Shown piece after piece: positions 36,241 through 46,727 of a stretch of 64,000 nucleotides of DNA. How positions within the stretch are numbered: the stretch's first letter is position 1; every line of letters begins with the position of its first letter. The stretch is from Stenotrophomonas sp. SAU14A_NAIMI4_5 (GTDB taxonomy: Bacteria; Pseudomonadota; Gammaproteobacteria; Xanthomonadales; Xanthomonadaceae). The position numbers were made by a program, and so were the translations under genes. The DNA is taken from contig NZ_CP026003.1 in NCBI RefSeq assembly GCF_003086795.1, positions 3,274,579 through 3,338,578 of the forward strand. The letters are read 5' to 3'. The notes below the pieces were generated by a model that was not told the origin of the DNA, did not search any database, and saw only the letters and a list, made by a program, of their open reading frames with translations.

Positions 36241-37314
36241 GTGACCAGCCCCCTCCGCAACGATCGCCTGCTGCGCGCCCTGCGCCGCGAACCGGTGGAC
36301 TGCACCCCCGTCTGGCTGATGCGCCAGGCCGGCCGCTACCTGCCGGAGTACCGCGCGACCCGGGCCAAGGCCGGCAGCTTCCTGGCCATGGCCAAGAACC
36401 CTGAGATCGCCTGCGAGGTCACCCTGCAGCCGCTGCGCCGCTTCCCGCTGGACGCGGCCATCCTGTTCTCGGACATCCTCACCATTCCCGATGCGATGGG
36501 CCTGGAGCTGTACTTCGTCGAAGGCGAAGGCCCGAAGTTCCGCCACCCGGTGCGTGATGAAGCCGCCATCGCCAGGCTGGCGGTGCCGGACATGGAACAG
36601 GACCTGGGCTACGTGATGGACGCGGTGCGCCTGATCCGCCGCGAACTGGACGGCCAGGTACCGCTGATCGGCTTCTCCGGCAGCCCCTGGACGCTGGCCT
36701 GCTACATGGTGGAAGGCGGCGGCAGCAAGGATTTCGCACGCATCAAAGCGATGGCGCTGAACCACCCGCAGGCCCTGCATCGCCTGCTGGAAGTGACCAC
36801 CGACGCGGTCATTGCCTACCTTGGTGCGCAGCGCGCGGCCGGCGCGCAGGCCCTGCAGGTGTTCGACACCTGGGGCGGCGTGCTGTCGCCGGCGATGTAC
36901 CGTGAGTTCTCGCTGCGCTACCTGCAGCGCATCGCCGAAGGCCTGGAACGCGGCGAAGGCAGCGAGCGCACACCGCTGATCCTGTTCGGCAAGGGCACCG
37001 GCCTGCACCTGGAAGCACTGTCGCAGACCGGCGCTGATGCGCTGGGCCTGGACTGGACGCTGGACCTGGACGAAGCCCTGCGCCGCACCGGCGGCCGCGT
37101 TGCCCTGCAGGGAAACCTCGACCCGACCACGCTGTACGCCTCGCCCGACGCCATCGCTGCGGCCGCTGCACGCGTGCTCGACACCTATGCGGCCGGCAAC
37201 GGCGGTTCGCGCGAGGGCCATGTGTTCAACCTCGGCCATGGCATGTCGCCGGACATGGACCCGGCGCACGTCCAGGTGCTGGTCGACGCGGTGCACGCGC
37301 ACAGCCAGCGCTGA
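36241..37314 (+). CDS. hemE: Uroporphyrinogen decarboxylase
   Basis: A 357-aa enzyme removing four carboxyl groups from uroporphyrinogen III to coproporphyrinogen III (haem synthesis). N-terminal signature [16 protein letters not shown], then [12 protein letters not shown] and [19 protein letters not shown]. The start is GTG 36241 with TAAGGA 9 nt upstream; the in-frame ATG 36232 directly abuts the Shine-Dalgarno and cannot use it well. Confidence 0.96.
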   Translation: MTSPLRNDRLLRALRREPVDCTPVWLMRQAGRYLPEYRATRAKAGSFLAMAKNPEIACEVTLQPLRRFPLDAAILFSDILTIPDAMGLELYFVEGEGPKFRHPVRDEAAIARLAVPDMEQDLGYVMDAVRLIRRELDGQVPLIGFSGSPWTLACYMVEGGGSKDFARIKAMALNHPQALHRLLEVTTDAVIAYLGAQRAAGAQALQVFDTWGGVLSPAMYREFSLRYLQRIAEGLERGEGSERTPLILFGKGTGLHLEALSQTGADALGLDWTLDLDEALRRTGGRVALQGNLDPTTLYASPDAIAAAAARVLDTYAAGNGGSREGHVFNLGHGMSPDMDPAHVQVLVDAVHAHSQR

Positions 37315-37404
37315 ACCCCGGCACGGGCCACGGCGCGGCATTGATCGCGCCGTGACCCGCATTGCGCGATCATGGCGGCCCCACGCTGCACCGGCCCCCA
37401 CGCC

Positions 37405-38853
37405 ATGTCCGAACCGTCGCCCGCAGGCGCGCCCGCACCCGACACCGCCGCATCCGCCGCCGAATACGCCCGTTTCCGCCCGCTTCTCTGGCTGGTTTCG
37501 CTGGCGATCTTCATGCAGATGCTCGATTCGACCATCGTCAACACGGCGCTGCCGGCGATGGCCAAGAGCCTGGGCGAAAGCCCGCTGCAGATGCAGTCGG
37601 TGGTGTTCAGCTACGCGCTGGCGGTCGCCACCTTCATCCCCGCTTCCGGCTGGATCGCCGACCGCTACGGCACCCGCCGCACCTTCCTGGTGGCGATCAT
37701 CCTGTTCACCCTCGGCTCGCTGGCCTGCGCGCTGGCCCAGCACCTGCACCAGCTGGTCGGCGCGCGCGTGCTGCAGGGCATCGGCGGCGCGATGCTGCTG
37801 CCGGTCGGCCGCCTGGCGGTGATGCGCTCGGTGCCGCGCGAGGATTTCCTGCGCGCGATGAGCTTCATCGCCATCCCCGCCCTGGTCGGCCCGCTGATCG
37901 GCCCCACCCTCGGCGGCTGGCTGGTGGAAATCGCCTCGTGGCACTGGGTATTCCTGATCAACCTGCCGATCGGCGTGATCGGTTTCATCGCCGCGATGAA
38001 GATCATGCCCGACCACTACGCCAGCCATCGCACCCGCTTCGACCTGCGCGGCTACATCATGCTGGCCTTCGCGATGGTGGTGCTGTCGCTGGCACTGGAT
38101 GGCATCTCCGGCCTCGGCACGCCGCACGCACTGATCATGCTGATGACCGTGGCCGGCCTGGCCGCGCTGGTCGGCTACTGGCTGCACGCCGCCAATTCCA
38201 CCGCGCCGCTGTTCTCGCTGGCGCTGTTCCGCGTGCCCAGCTACCGCATCGGCATCCTCGGCAACCTGTTCTCGCGCATCGGCAGCAGCGCCATGCCGAT
38301 GCTGATTCCGCTGCTGCTGCAGGTCGGCCTCGGCCTGGGCCCGATGCACGCGGGCCTGATGATGGTGCCGGTGGCCGCGGCAGGCATGGTGTCGAAGAAG
38401 CTGGCGGTGAAGCTGGTTGAACAGTACGGCTACCGCCGCGTGCTGATGATCAACACGGTGCTGGTGGGCCTGGCGATGGCCAGCTTCATCCTGATGGAGC
38501 CGGGCCAGCACCTGGCCTGGCGCCTGGTGCAGCTGGCGTTCTTCGGTGCGGTCAATTCGCTGCAGTTCACCGTGATGAACACCGTGACCCTGCGTGACCT
38601 CGACCGCGAGTACGCCAGCTCGGGCAACAGCCTGCTGTCGATGGTGATGATGCTCGCGGCCGGTTTCGGCGCGGCGGCGGCCGGCAGCCTGCTGGCGGCA
38701 TTCGGCACGCATCTGGAAGGCCATGGTGCGACGGCGGCGCTGCATGCGACGTTCATCTGCGTGGGTGCGATCACGCTGACCTCGACGATGATTTTCTGGC
38801 AGCTGCCGGATACGAGGCCGGAACCGCGGCAGGTCGAGTCGGTCGCGGAGTAG
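37405..38853 (+). CDS. DHA2-family MFS efflux transporter (MdtD/EmrB-like)
   Basis: A 482-aa, 14-helix transporter. Motifs: FMQMLDSTIVNTALPAMA (DHA2 motif D1), GWIADRYGTRRTFL (motif A) and ARVLQGIGGAMLLPVGRLA (motif C-like region with RxxxGxGGA). It probably exports drugs or other small molecules using the proton gradient. No partner membrane-fusion gene is adjacent, as for MdtD. An upstream in-frame start at 37372 is less likely. Confidence 0.9.
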   Translation: MSEPSPAGAPAPDTAASAAEYARFRPLLWLVSLAIFMQMLDSTIVNTALPAMAKSLGESPLQMQSVVFSYALAVATFIPASGWIADRYGTRRTFLVAIILFTLGSLACALAQHLHQLVGARVLQGIGGAMLLPVGRLAVMRSVPREDFLRAMSFIAIPALVGPLIGPTLGGWLVEIASWHWVFLINLPIGVIGFIAAMKIMPDHYASHRTRFDLRGYIMLAFAMVVLSLALDGISGLGTPHALIMLMTVAGLAALVGYWLHAANSTAPLFSLALFRVPSYRIGILGNLFSRIGSSAMPMLIPLLLQVGLGLGPMHAGLMMVPVAAAGMVSKKLAVKLVEQYGYRRVLMINTVLVGLAMASFILMEPGQHLAWRLVQLAFFGAVNSLQFTVMNTVTLRDLDREYASSGNSLLSMVMMLAAGFGAAAAGSLLAAFGTHLEGHGATAALHATFICVGAITLTSTMIFWQLPDTRPEPRQVESVAE

Positions 38854-38933
38854 TTTTTTCGGCAGGGCTGCGCCCTGCACCTGCTCAATGCAACGGCAAC
38901 GTCAAAAGCCGAAGCGGCATTCCGTGGGATGGC

Positions 38934-39031
38934 GGGGCGGTGTGGGCTTGCAGGACACGCCGTAAACCCATCCATGGGGGCTCGATGGCGCCATCCATGG
39001 CGCCAACGGTCCTGCAAGCCCACACCGCCCC
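38934..39031 (+). repeat. Three-way-junction element, copy A
   Basis: A perfect 23-bp stem (38934-38956 with 39009-39031, ending GGAC/GTCC) encloses a 52-nt core: ACGCCGTAAA, hairpin 1 CCCA-TCCA-TGGG, GGCTCGA, hairpin 2 TGGCGCCA-TCCA-TGGCGCCA, then ACG. CTCTGACAGTTTCC follows on the right, as for copy C. Confidence 0.8.
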
Positions 39032-39057
39032 ACCTCTGACAGTTTCCCGGCGGCCAG

Positions 39058-39079
39058 TAGATCCACGCCATGCGTGGAT
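39058..39079 (+). repeat. GTAG REP
   Basis: GTAG + ATCCACG-CCATG-CGTGGAT palindrome, a common S. maltophilia REP variant. Confidence 0.8.
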
Positions 39080-39108
39080 GAAATCTGTCAGATATCGAAT
39101 TCCAGATT

Positions 39109-39147
39109 GGGGTCAGAGCCCGTTGCGCAGCAACGGGATCCGACCCC
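39109..39147 (+). repeat. GGGGTCAGAGCCC-type palindromic element, copy 1
   Basis: Constant outer arms GGGGTCAGAGCCC and GGGATCCGACCCC pair except for two internal mismatches (A-C and G-A). The 13-nt centre GTTGCGCAGCAAC is itself a perfect hairpin. The same design with a different centre occurs at 57784-57822. Confidence 0.75.
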
Positions 39148-39170
39148 GTGCCGACCAACGGTCGGCACCC
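39148..39170 (-). repeat. REP-like palindrome
   Basis: GTGCCGACC-AAC-GGTCGGCAC followed by CCACC; read on the minus strand it has a GTGG-type head instead of GTAG. Confidence 0.65.
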
Positions 39171-39215
39171 ACCAGAGCAGAGCGCCGTTCCGACAGATCG
39201 CGGAAGTCTGTCGAA

Positions 39216-39317
39216 GGCGGGGTGGGTCCGGTTGAGGGGGTGTGAGCGCCATGGATGGCGCGACCAAGCCCCCATGGACGGGTTTACGGCGTCCCCCTCA
39301 ACCGGACCCACCCCGCC
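39216..39317 (-). repeat. Three-way-junction element, copy B
   Basis: A perfect 25-bp stem (39216-39240 with 39293-39317) of entirely different sequence from copy A, around a homologous 52-nt core in minus orientation: ACGCCGTAAA, CCCG-TCCA-TGGG, GGCTTGGTC, GCGCCA-TCCA-TGGCGC. Confidence 0.8.
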
Positions 39318-39396
39318 ATCCCACGGATAGCCAGCTTTTGAAGTTGACGTTGCCGTTGATTGAAGCAGGTGCAGGGCTGCAAGCCCTGCAAAAAAC

Positions 39397-42300
39397 CTAC
39401 CTACCCAGCACCCGCGCAATCGCTTCAACCAGCAGCTCACCGGTCACCGGCTTGCGCAGGAACCCGCCGATGCCCGCGGCCTCCACCTGCTCCTGCAGGT
39501 CCGCGTCGGTACGCGCGGTCACCGCCAGCAGCGGCAACATGTAGCCCTGGTTGCGCAGGTGCTGGGCCAGCTCGAAACCACTCAGGCCCGGCAGGTCCAG
39601 GTCCAGCAGACCGACATCGAAATCGCCCGCGCTGATCTCGCGCAGCGCCGCCAGCGCATGGCCGGCATGCACCACCTCATGGCCGCGCGCGGTCAACAGG
39701 CCGATCACCACATCGGCCACGGTGGCATCGTCTTCCACCAGCAGGATGCGCAGCGCCGGCATGTTCGCCACGGCGTCCTCGCCCCGCATCGCCTCACCGT
39801 CTTCGTTCGCGCCATCTTGGTGCAGCGGCAACGGCAGGCTCACTTCGAAGCGGGTGCCACTGCCAAGCTGGCTCTCCACCCGGATCCGGCCCTGCATGGC
39901 CTGCGCCAGCTCGCGGCAGATCGCCAGGCCCAGGCCACTGCCACCGTACTGCGCCGCCGTGCGTGCGCCGTCGGCCTGCTCGAAACGGCGGAACAGGCGC
40001 TGCTGCTGTTCCTGGCTGATGCCCGGGCCGGTGTCGTGTACTTCGAAATGCAGGCCACGCGGGCCGTCCTCGCAGCGAACAAGCAGGGTGATGGTGCCGC
40101 GGCTGGTGAACTTCACGGCGTTGGACAGCAGGTTCAGCAGGATCTGCCGCACCCGCATCGCATCGCCGGTCGCCTGCAGGCCCGCCGGCAGCCGGTTGTC
40201 CAGCACGAAGCGCAGGCCCTTCTGCGCGGCCAGCGGCCCCATCAGGGCGGCGAGGTCTTGCAGCAGGCCGTTCAGCGCGAACGGTCGCGACTGCAGCTCC
40301 AGGCGCCCCGATTCGATCCGGGCCAGGTCCAGTGCATCGTTCACCAGGTGCAGCAGATGTTCGCCGGCATGGCGGATCGACTGCGTGTAACCGCGCTGCT
40401 GCGGGTCCAGCGGCGAGGCCAGCAGCAGTTCGCTCATGCCCAGCACGCCGGTCATCGGCGTGCGGATCTCATGGCCCAGGTTGGCCAGGAACCGCGTCTT
40501 CGCGGCCGATGCCTGTTCGGCCAGTTCCTGCTTGTGCAGGGCCAGCTGGTAGGCGTGCTTGCGCTGCAGGCGGCGCCGGTACAGCCAGGCGAACCAGCTG
40601 GTCAGCAGCAGTGCGATGGACGCCAGCACCAGCAACCCGGACAGGCTGCGCCACCACGGCGGCTGCACATGGAACTCCAGCGCTTCCACCCGCGACCACA
40701 CGTGGTCGGCCGAGCGCGCCTGCACTTCCAGCCGGTACGCACCCGGTGGCAGGCGCGAGAACAGGCGCTCTCCGCCAGGCCCCACTTCCACCCAGTCCGG
40801 GTCGTAACCGGTAAGCCGGTAGCGGTAGCTGTTGGACGCCGAATCGGCGAAGGACAGCAGGCGCGCGACGATGCGCAGGTCACGGTCACCATCGGCAATC
40901 TGCAGCGGCGTGTCGTGGGTCAGGTCAAGCACCTGTTCGTTGCGGCGCACCTCCACCCGCTCGATCACCAGCGGCGCGCGCCGGGTCGAAGGTCGCACCA
41001 GATCGGGATCGAACGCGACTACGCCGGCCGGCGTACCGGCCACCAACCGCCCGCTCGTCGAGGCGATCAGCGTATGCTCCCGGAATTCCTGACTGGGCAG
41101 GCCGTCATGCACGCCATACAGGCGCACGCTCTGGCCATCGGCACCTACCCGTACCAGGCCGCGCGCACCGCTGGCCCAGGCGACGCCCTGTGCGTCGACC
41201 ACCAGGCCGGTCGCGGCGATGGCCGGGTAGCCCTGCTCGCTGCCAATCACCGCCTGCCGCTCCAGGCGCCCATTGCGCCAGAGGTAGCGCGACAGGCGCC
41301 CGTCCTCGGACAGCCAGACCTTGCCATCGGCGCCCACATCAATCGCATACACCGGCGTGGCCGGCGCCCCGGGCACGGGCTGGAAGCGCTGCGCCTCCGG
41401 CTGCCACTGCAGCAGGCCGCGGCTGCTGGCCAGCCAGATCCGGCCCTGCGGACCGCACTCGATATCCATGTTGAGCTGGCCGGACTGCAGGCCGTCGCGG
41501 CCGTTCTCAAGCTGCTGGCGCAGATGGCCATCCAGGTCGCGCTGCTGCAGGCCAGATGCCAGCATCAGCCAAAGGCTGTCGCCGTCGCAGGTCACCATCG
41601 CATCGATGCTGCCTTCCATCGTGGCGTCGGCGCCGCTGCTACGGTCCCAGCGTTGCAGCGCGCGGGTGCGGGGATCGTATCGAAGCAGTGCATCGGTGGA
41701 ACCGACCCATACGAATCCGCGGCCATCCTCGCGCACCGACGTCAGCCAGTGCATGTCATTGAGGAAGGTCCGATGCTGTTCGATGCGCCCGGAGGTCGGA
41801 TCGAAGCGATCCAGCGCACCGTGGCCCCCGACCGTCCAGACCCCACCGTTGGCCGATGGACTGGTACCGAGCACGTAGGCATTGCGCAGCGATGATGCGT
41901 TGTCTTCCAACCGCGAGAACACCGAGAACTGCCACCAGCGCGGCAGCAGGTGCCACAGCCCGGCGTTGGTGCTGGCCAGCCAGATGCCACCTTCGCGGTC
42001 TTCATAGGCACCAGACCAGTTGGGCCGCACCTGGCCCCGCGCCACGGCGCTGTACAGCGGCACGGTCTGGTACTGGCCATTCACCGCGCGGCCCATGCCA
42101 CTGCGTGTGTCCAGCCAATACCCGCCCTGCTCATCGCGCAGCATCATCCCCAGTACCTGCTCACCGGCCGGCAGCTGCCATGGAGCCGCTTCGAAATGGC
42201 CGTCCGGCCGGCGCACGGTAGCGCCAGCCATGGTGCTGATCCACAGGCTGCCGTCGTGCTCGGCGGTCAGGCCATTGACCGGCTGGCTGGGCAGCACGCC

Positions 42301-42927
42301 TGCTGCAATGCGCTCGAAATCTGTACCGGTCCAGCGCGCGACGCCATGCTTGGTCCCCACCCACAGCGTGCCATCGGGCAGGGTCGCCAAGAACGGTATC
42401 GACGCGGCCGGCACACTGCGCGGGTTGTCCGCTTCAGGCAGGAAGCGCTGCAGGCGGTCCTTGTCATCCAGCCGATACAGACCACCGCCGTAGGTACCGA
42501 ACCAGACGGCCCCATCCGGGGTGGAGGCCAAGCTCCACACCGTATTGCTGGTCATCAGCGGCTGGCTGCTGCGGTCGTAGAAGCGCAGCTGCCGACGGTC
42601 GGCCGACATGCGCACCAGGCCGGCATTCTCGGTGCCGATCCACAGCTCGTTCCGGGCATCGACCAGCACGGTCCAGATGCGGTTGTCGCGCAGTCCGTCC
42701 TCGGAACGCCAGACGCGGTAGTTGCGCCCGTCGTAGCGGGCAAGGCCGTCGTTGGTGGCGATCCACAGGTAGCCGTAGCGGTCCTCAGCCATGCGGTTGA
42801 CGGTGTTGGACGGCAGGCCGTCGAACACGGTCACCTGCCGCGGGGTCGGCGGCACCGGCTGCGCGGCCACGGGCGCCAGGGCGCACAGGAGAATCAGCAG
42901 CAGCGTCGCCGCCCGCAGATACGCCAC
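39397..42927 (-). CDS. Hybrid sensor histidine kinase with periplasmic beta-propeller (paralog 1)
   Basis: A 1176-aa protein from GTG 42927 (GAGGAG ~7 nt upstream); the frame extends further upstream but without a start of this quality. Order: signal peptide (LLLILLCALAPVAAQ), two-component regulator propeller repeats (~30-650), Y_Y_Y domain (~670-730), one membrane helix (~745-770), HisKA with H819 ([19 protein letters not shown]), HATPase ([19 protein letters not shown]), and a receiver with phospho-acceptor D1109. Likely senses an extracellular polymer or sugar, as in Bacteroides HTCS proteins, but lacks an AraC output domain, so a separate regulator is needed. Its upstream neighbour is a paralog. 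Confidence 0.92.
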   Translation of the reverse strand: MAYLRAATLLLILLCALAPVAAQPVPPTPRQVTVFDGLPSNTVNRMAEDRYGYLWIATNDGLARYDGRNYRVWRSEDGLRDNRIWTVLVDARNELWIGTENAGLVRMSADRRQLRFYDRSSQPLMTSNTVWSLASTPDGAVWFGTYGGGLYRLDDKDRLQRFLPEADNPRSVPAASIPFLATLPDGTLWVGTKHGVARWTGTDFERIAAGVLPSQPVNGLTAEHDGSLWISTMAGATVRRPDGHFEAAPWQLPAGEQVLGMMLRDEQGGYWLDTRSGMGRAVNGQYQTVPLYSAVARGQVRPNWSGAYEDREGGIWLASTNAGLWHLLPRWWQFSVFSRLEDNASSLRNAYVLGTSPSANGGVWTVGGHGALDRFDPTSGRIEQHRTFLNDMHWLTSVREDGRGFVWVGSTDALLRYDPRTRALQRWDRSSGADATMEGSIDAMVTCDGDSLWLMLASGLQQRDLDGHLRQQLENGRDGLQSGQLNMDIECGPQGRIWLASSRGLLQWQPEAQRFQPVPGAPATPVYAIDVGADGKVWLSEDGRLSRYLWRNGRLERQAVIGSEQGYPAIAATGLVVDAQGVAWASGARGLVRVGADGQSVRLYGVHDGLPSQEFREHTLIASTSGRLVAGTPAGVVAFDPDLVRPSTRRAPLVIERVEVRRNEQVLDLTHDTPLQIADGDRDLRIVARLLSFADSASNSYRYRLTGYDPDWVEVGPGGERLFSRLPPGAYRLEVQARSADHVWSRVEALEFHVQPPWWRSLSGLLVLASIALLLTSWFAWLYRRRLQRKHAYQLALHKQELAEQASAAKTRFLANLGHEIRTPMTGVLGMSELLLASPLDPQQRGYTQSIRHAGEHLLHLVNDALDLARIESGRLELQSRPFALNGLLQDLAALMGPLAAQKGLRFVLDNRLPAGLQATGDAMRVRQILLNLLSNAVKFTSRGTITLLVRCEDGPRGLHFEVHDTGPGISQEQQQRLFRRFEQADGARTAAQYGGSGLGLAICRELAQAMQGRIRVESQLGSGTRFEVSLPLPLHQDGANEDGEAMRGEDAVANMPALRILLVEDDATVADVVIGLLTARGHEVVHAGHALAALREISAGDFDVGLLDLDLPGLSGFELAQHLRNQGYMLPLLAVTARTDADLQEQVEAAGIGGFLRKPVTGELLVEAIARVLGR

Positions 42928-43025
42928 CGATTGCCTCCTCGCGCTGCCTGTTGATGGACCCCGCGTTGTGCGGCGTCGGCATGGTAAACCGAAAGTCAGG
43001 GCATTCACGCCAACCAGTGCCTCGA

Positions 43026-46000
43026 TCAGACATCCACCCGGCGTTTTGCCCGGGCCTGCTGGATCGCCGACACCAGCAGGTCGCCGGTCACCGGCTTGCG
43101 CAGGAACCCGTCGAAACCGGCGGCGAGCACCTGGGTTTCCGCATACGCATCGGAACGCGCGGTCACCGCCACCAGTGGCAGCTCGTAGCCCATCGCACGC
43201 AGCTGGCGGGCGATGGCGGTGCCATCCAGCGCCGGCAGGTCCAGGTCGAGCAGGCCGACATCGAAGCCGTCGGTGGCGATCTCCGAAAGCGCGCCCAGCC
43301 CGTGCAGCACATGCACGACCTGGTGCCCGCGTGCGCGCAGCAGGCCGGCGATGACCTCGGCCACGGTCACATCGTCTTCCACCAGCAGGATGCGCAGGGC
43401 CGGCAGCTCCGGCACCGTGCTCACCTCGCTCTGCGCCGACGCCGCCTGCCGGGTCCATGGCAGCGGAACCCACACGCGGAAACGCGCGCCCCGGCCCAGC
43501 TGGCTGTCCACGTCGATGCGCCCGCCCATCGCCACCGCCAGTTCCTGGCAGATCGCCAGCCCCAGCCCACTGCCGCCGTAGCGCGAGGCGGTGCGCGGCC
43601 CGTCGGCCTGTTCGAAGCGGTGGAACAGCCGGCGCTGCTGCTCGGCGTTGATGCCCGGCCCACTGTCGCTGACCTCGAAGGTCACGCCATTGCCATCCTC
43701 GTCGAGGATCGCGCCCAGCCCCACGTAGCCATGATCGGTGAACTTGACCGCGTTGCCGAGCAGGTTCAGCAGGATCTGCCGCACCCGCATTTCATCGCCG
43801 CTGACGCAGACCGGACCGGGCAGCGCGTCCTCGCGCCGGAACGCGAGCTGCCGCTGCTGCGCCATCGGCTGCATCAGCGCCTGCACCTGGTCGAGCAGGC
43901 CGTTCAGATCGAACGGACGGATATCCAGTTCCAGGCGACCTGCTTCGATGCGGGCCAGGTCCAGTGCGTCGTTCACCAGCCGCAGCAGATGGCTGCCGGC
44001 CTGCTGGATCGAACCGGCATAGCTGCGCTGGACCGGGTCCAGCTCGGTGGCCAGCAGCAGCTCGCTCATGCCCAGCACGCCGGTCATCGGCGTGCGCACC
44101 TCGTGCCCCAGCGTGGCCAGGAAGCGGCTCTTGGCCTGCGAGGCCTGCTCGGCCAGCTGCTGCTTGTGCACGGTCAACTGCCACTGCTGGCGCCGCCGCA
44201 GGCGCCGGCGGATCGACCACACCATCACCAGCAACAACAGCGAGCCCAGCATCAGGTAGCCGAAGATGGCCATGCCGCTGCGCCACCACGGCGGCAGCAC
44301 CTTCACCTGCAGCCGCTGCGAAGCCGTCCACGGCCCGCTGGCGGTGGCGGCCTGCACTTCGATCGCATACAGCCCCGGTGGCAGCCGCGACAGCGTGCGC
44401 TGGCCGTCACCGCCCTGCTCCACCCAGTTCTGGTCGTAGCCTTCAACGCGGAACCGGTAGCGGTTGCCCTGCGGGTTGGCGTAGGACAGCAGGCGCGCGT
44501 CGATCTGCAGGTCGCGATCATCCGGGCCCAGCAGCAGCGTGCCGGTGGCCGGCAGCGGCTGCCAGCCCCGCGCATCGTCGCGGCGCACGCGCACCTGCGC
44601 GATCACCAGCTGCGAGGGCGGCAGCTCCACGTCGGACGCATCTGGATCGAAACCGACCAGGCCGGTCTGGGTGACCGCGAGCACCCGGCCGTCGGCGCCG
44701 ATCGCCGGCGGCCGACCGGTGAACTCGGCATCGGGCAGGCCATCGCGTTCGTTGAACTGCTGCACGCGCCGCGTCTGTGGATCCCAGCGCAGCAGCCCGC
44801 GCGGCGTGGTCGCCCACACACGTCCATCGCGGCCCAGCGCCAGCCCGCCCATGCTGACCGGCGGCATGCCGTAGGTGGCATCGACGCGCTGGATCAGGCG
44901 CAGGCCGAGGCCGTCCCACTGGTAGCGTTCGAACGCTCCCTGCCGCGCCAGCCACACCTGCTGCGGGTCGATCCAGACCAGATCGAAGATCTGCCCCTGC
45001 GACACCCCGGGCACGGCGACGAAACGGTCCGCCTGTTCGCGCCAGATGCCCATCGCACCGACCAGCCAGGTCTGGCCGCGCGCATCGAAGCGTATCTGCT
45101 CCACCGGCACATCGCCTTCGCCGCCCAGCGCGGCCAGCTCGAAGGTACGCAGCACCCGGCCATCACTGGCGCGATGCTGCAGGCCGAGGTTCATCACCGA
45201 GATCCAGACCGTGCCATCCGGCGCCTCGCGCATCAGGTCGATGCGCTGGCGCAGGTCGGCACCACCGGCAATGGGCCAGTCGCGCAGCGTGCGCCGCGCC
45301 GGGTCGTAGACGCTCAGGCGCCCCGCGCGGCCCAACCACAAGCTGCCATCCGGGCGCGGCAGCACCGACCACACCGCACCGCTGCCCAGTTCGCGATCGC
45401 TGGCCAGCAGGCTCAGCGTGCCCTGCGCATTGACCTGGTAGACGCCGTGGGCCGAGCCGACGAAGTAGTTGCTGCCGTCGCTGGCCGCGCTCAGCAGATA
45501 CTGGCTGTCCAGCGGACGGCCATCCAGCTGGTACCAGGTGGAAAAGCGCCGCCAGTCCGGCGGCAGGTAGGCCAGGCCCTGGGTCAGCAGTGCCACCCAC
45601 ATGCCACCTTCGTGGTCCTGCAGCAGGTCCAGCACGCCGCTGTGGCTGGTCAGGAAACCGCTGCCGCGGTCGCCTTCCAGGCGCCGCAGCTGGGCCGCAT
45701 CACCGCGCAGCAGGCCATCGGAGGTGCCGGCCCAGTAACCGCCCTGGCGGTCGGCCAGCACGATCGCCGAACGCAGCTGGGCACTGTCGGCCCAGCGCGG
45801 CCGGCTGACCCGGTCCTGCGCATCGATCCGGTACAGGCCATCGTTCTGTGTGCCGATCCAGATCGCGCCCTCGGCGTCACGGCTCAGCCGCAGCACGCTC
45901 ACCGCGCCCAGTTCGCGGGCGGCCACCGCTTCAAAGGCGGTGCCGTTCCAGCGTGCCACGCCCGCCTCGGTGCCCAGCCACAGGCGGCCCTGCGCGTCGA

Positions 46001-46565
46001 CCAGGCTGCTGTAGATGGTGTCGCTGGGCAGCCCGTCCGCCGATTGCCGGAAGAAACGCAGGCTGCCGTCCTCGCCCATGCGGCAGACGCCATGGGTGCT
46101 GCTGCCGACCCACAGCGCATCCTGGGCATAGGCCAGGGTCCAGGCCTGGCCTTGGCATTCGTTGTTGAGTGCGTCGAAGGATTTGAAGCGCTCACGGTCG
46201 GCATCCAGCCGGGCCACGCCCTTGCCGTTGATGCCGACCCAGACGCGGTCGAGCGGATCGACCATCAGCGTTTCGATCTCGTTGCCGGGCAGCGAGCCGG
46301 GCTGTTCCGGATCGTGCTGCCAGACCCGCAGGGTGCCGCCGTCATAGCGTGCCAGGCCGCCATCGGTGGCCGCCCAGATGTGCCCGGTGCGGTCTTCGGC
46401 CAGGGCCAGCACCATGCGCGAGGGCAAGCCTTCGGCCGCACCGAAACGGCGCAGGCGCGGTGTTTCACCTGCCATGTCCAAGGTCGCCGCGGAGGTGGCC
46501 CACGCCACCAGCAACAGACCTGCCCCTGCGATGCACCGCCAGTACCGGCGCCAGCCGCTCTTCAT
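43026..46565 (-). CDS. Hybrid sensor histidine kinase with periplasmic beta-propeller (paralog 2)
   Basis: A 1179-aa protein with the same architecture as its neighbour: signal peptide, propeller repeats such as [23 protein letters not shown] domain, membrane helix ([20 protein letters not shown]), HisKA with H821 ([19 protein letters not shown]), HATPase ([19 protein letters not shown]) and receiver D1107. Kinase and receiver parts are much closer to paralog 1 than the sensor parts, which suggests duplication followed by sensor divergence. The gap between the genes is 98 bp, with the start of paralog 1 in it. Confidence 0.93.
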   Translation of the reverse strand: MKSGWRRYWRCIAGAGLLLVAWATSAATLDMAGETPRLRRFGAAEGLPSRMVLALAEDRTGHIWAATDGGLARYDGGTLRVWQHDPEQPGSLPGNEIETLMVDPLDRVWVGINGKGVARLDADRERFKSFDALNNECQGQAWTLAYAQDALWVGSSTHGVCRMGEDGSLRFFRQSADGLPSDTIYSSLVDAQGRLWLGTEAGVARWNGTAFEAVAARELGAVSVLRLSRDAEGAIWIGTQNDGLYRIDAQDRVSRPRWADSAQLRSAIVLADRQGGYWAGTSDGLLRGDAAQLRRLEGDRGSGFLTSHSGVLDLLQDHEGGMWVALLTQGLAYLPPDWRRFSTWYQLDGRPLDSQYLLSAASDGSNYFVGSAHGVYQVNAQGTLSLLASDRELGSGAVWSVLPRPDGSLWLGRAGRLSVYDPARRTLRDWPIAGGADLRQRIDLMREAPDGTVWISVMNLGLQHRASDGRVLRTFELAALGGEGDVPVEQIRFDARGQTWLVGAMGIWREQADRFVAVPGVSQGQIFDLVWIDPQQVWLARQGAFERYQWDGLGLRLIQRVDATYGMPPVSMGGLALGRDGRVWATTPRGLLRWDPQTRRVQQFNERDGLPDAEFTGRPPAIGADGRVLAVTQTGLVGFDPDASDVELPPSQLVIAQVRVRRDDARGWQPLPATGTLLLGPDDRDLQIDARLLSYANPQGNRYRFRVEGYDQNWVEQGGDGQRTLSRLPPGLYAIEVQAATASGPWTASQRLQVKVLPPWWRSGMAIFGYLMLGSLLLLVMVWSIRRRLRRRQQWQLTVHKQQLAEQASQAKSRFLATLGHEVRTPMTGVLGMSELLLATELDPVQRSYAGSIQQAGSHLLRLVNDALDLARIEAGRLELDIRPFDLNGLLDQVQALMQPMAQQRQLAFRREDALPGPVCVSGDEMRVRQILLNLLGNAVKFTDHGYVGLGAILDEDGNGVTFEVSDSGPGINAEQQRRLFHRFEQADGPRTASRYGGSGLGLAICQELAVAMGGRIDVDSQLGRGARFRVWVPLPWTRQAASAQSEVSTVPELPALRILLVEDDVTVAEVIAGLLRARGHQVVHVLHGLGALSEIATDGFDVGLLDLDLPALDGTAIARQLRAMGYELPLVAVTARSDAYAETQVLAAGFDGFLRKPVTGDLLVSAIQQARAKRRVDV

Positions 46566-46727
46566 CCTGAACCCCCTGTCCTGCGCCGATTGTCACACAG
46601 GGCCGGGGTCATCGCTGCAACAGGCTGTTTCCAGCCACATTGCCACCACGAACTGTTGCAGCCGTGCACACAGCGCAGCACAGGGCCTGTGCGTATGATC
46701 GAGGCACCTTTCCGCCGAGCCCTGCCG

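Larger units (their letters stand above)
38854..39396. other. 543-bp intergenic composite of palindromic elements
   Basis: No gene. It lies between two convergent 3' ends. Outer inverted repeats (38862-38909 and 39334-39389, imperfect) enclose element copy A, a GTAG REP, a GGGGTCAGAGCCC-type palindrome, another REP-like palindrome, and element copy B in opposite orientation. Both ends carry a small GGGCTGC...GCCC hairpin next to TTTTTT/AAAAAA. Confidence 0.75.

Noticed and set aside
35878..38880. 1000-codon minus-strand frame opposite hemE and the transporter
   Set aside because: Antisense shadow with repetitive His/Gln/Arg composition.
38854..38900. TTTTTT after the transporter stop as an intrinsic terminator
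   Set aside because: The T-run precedes the hairpin instead of following it.
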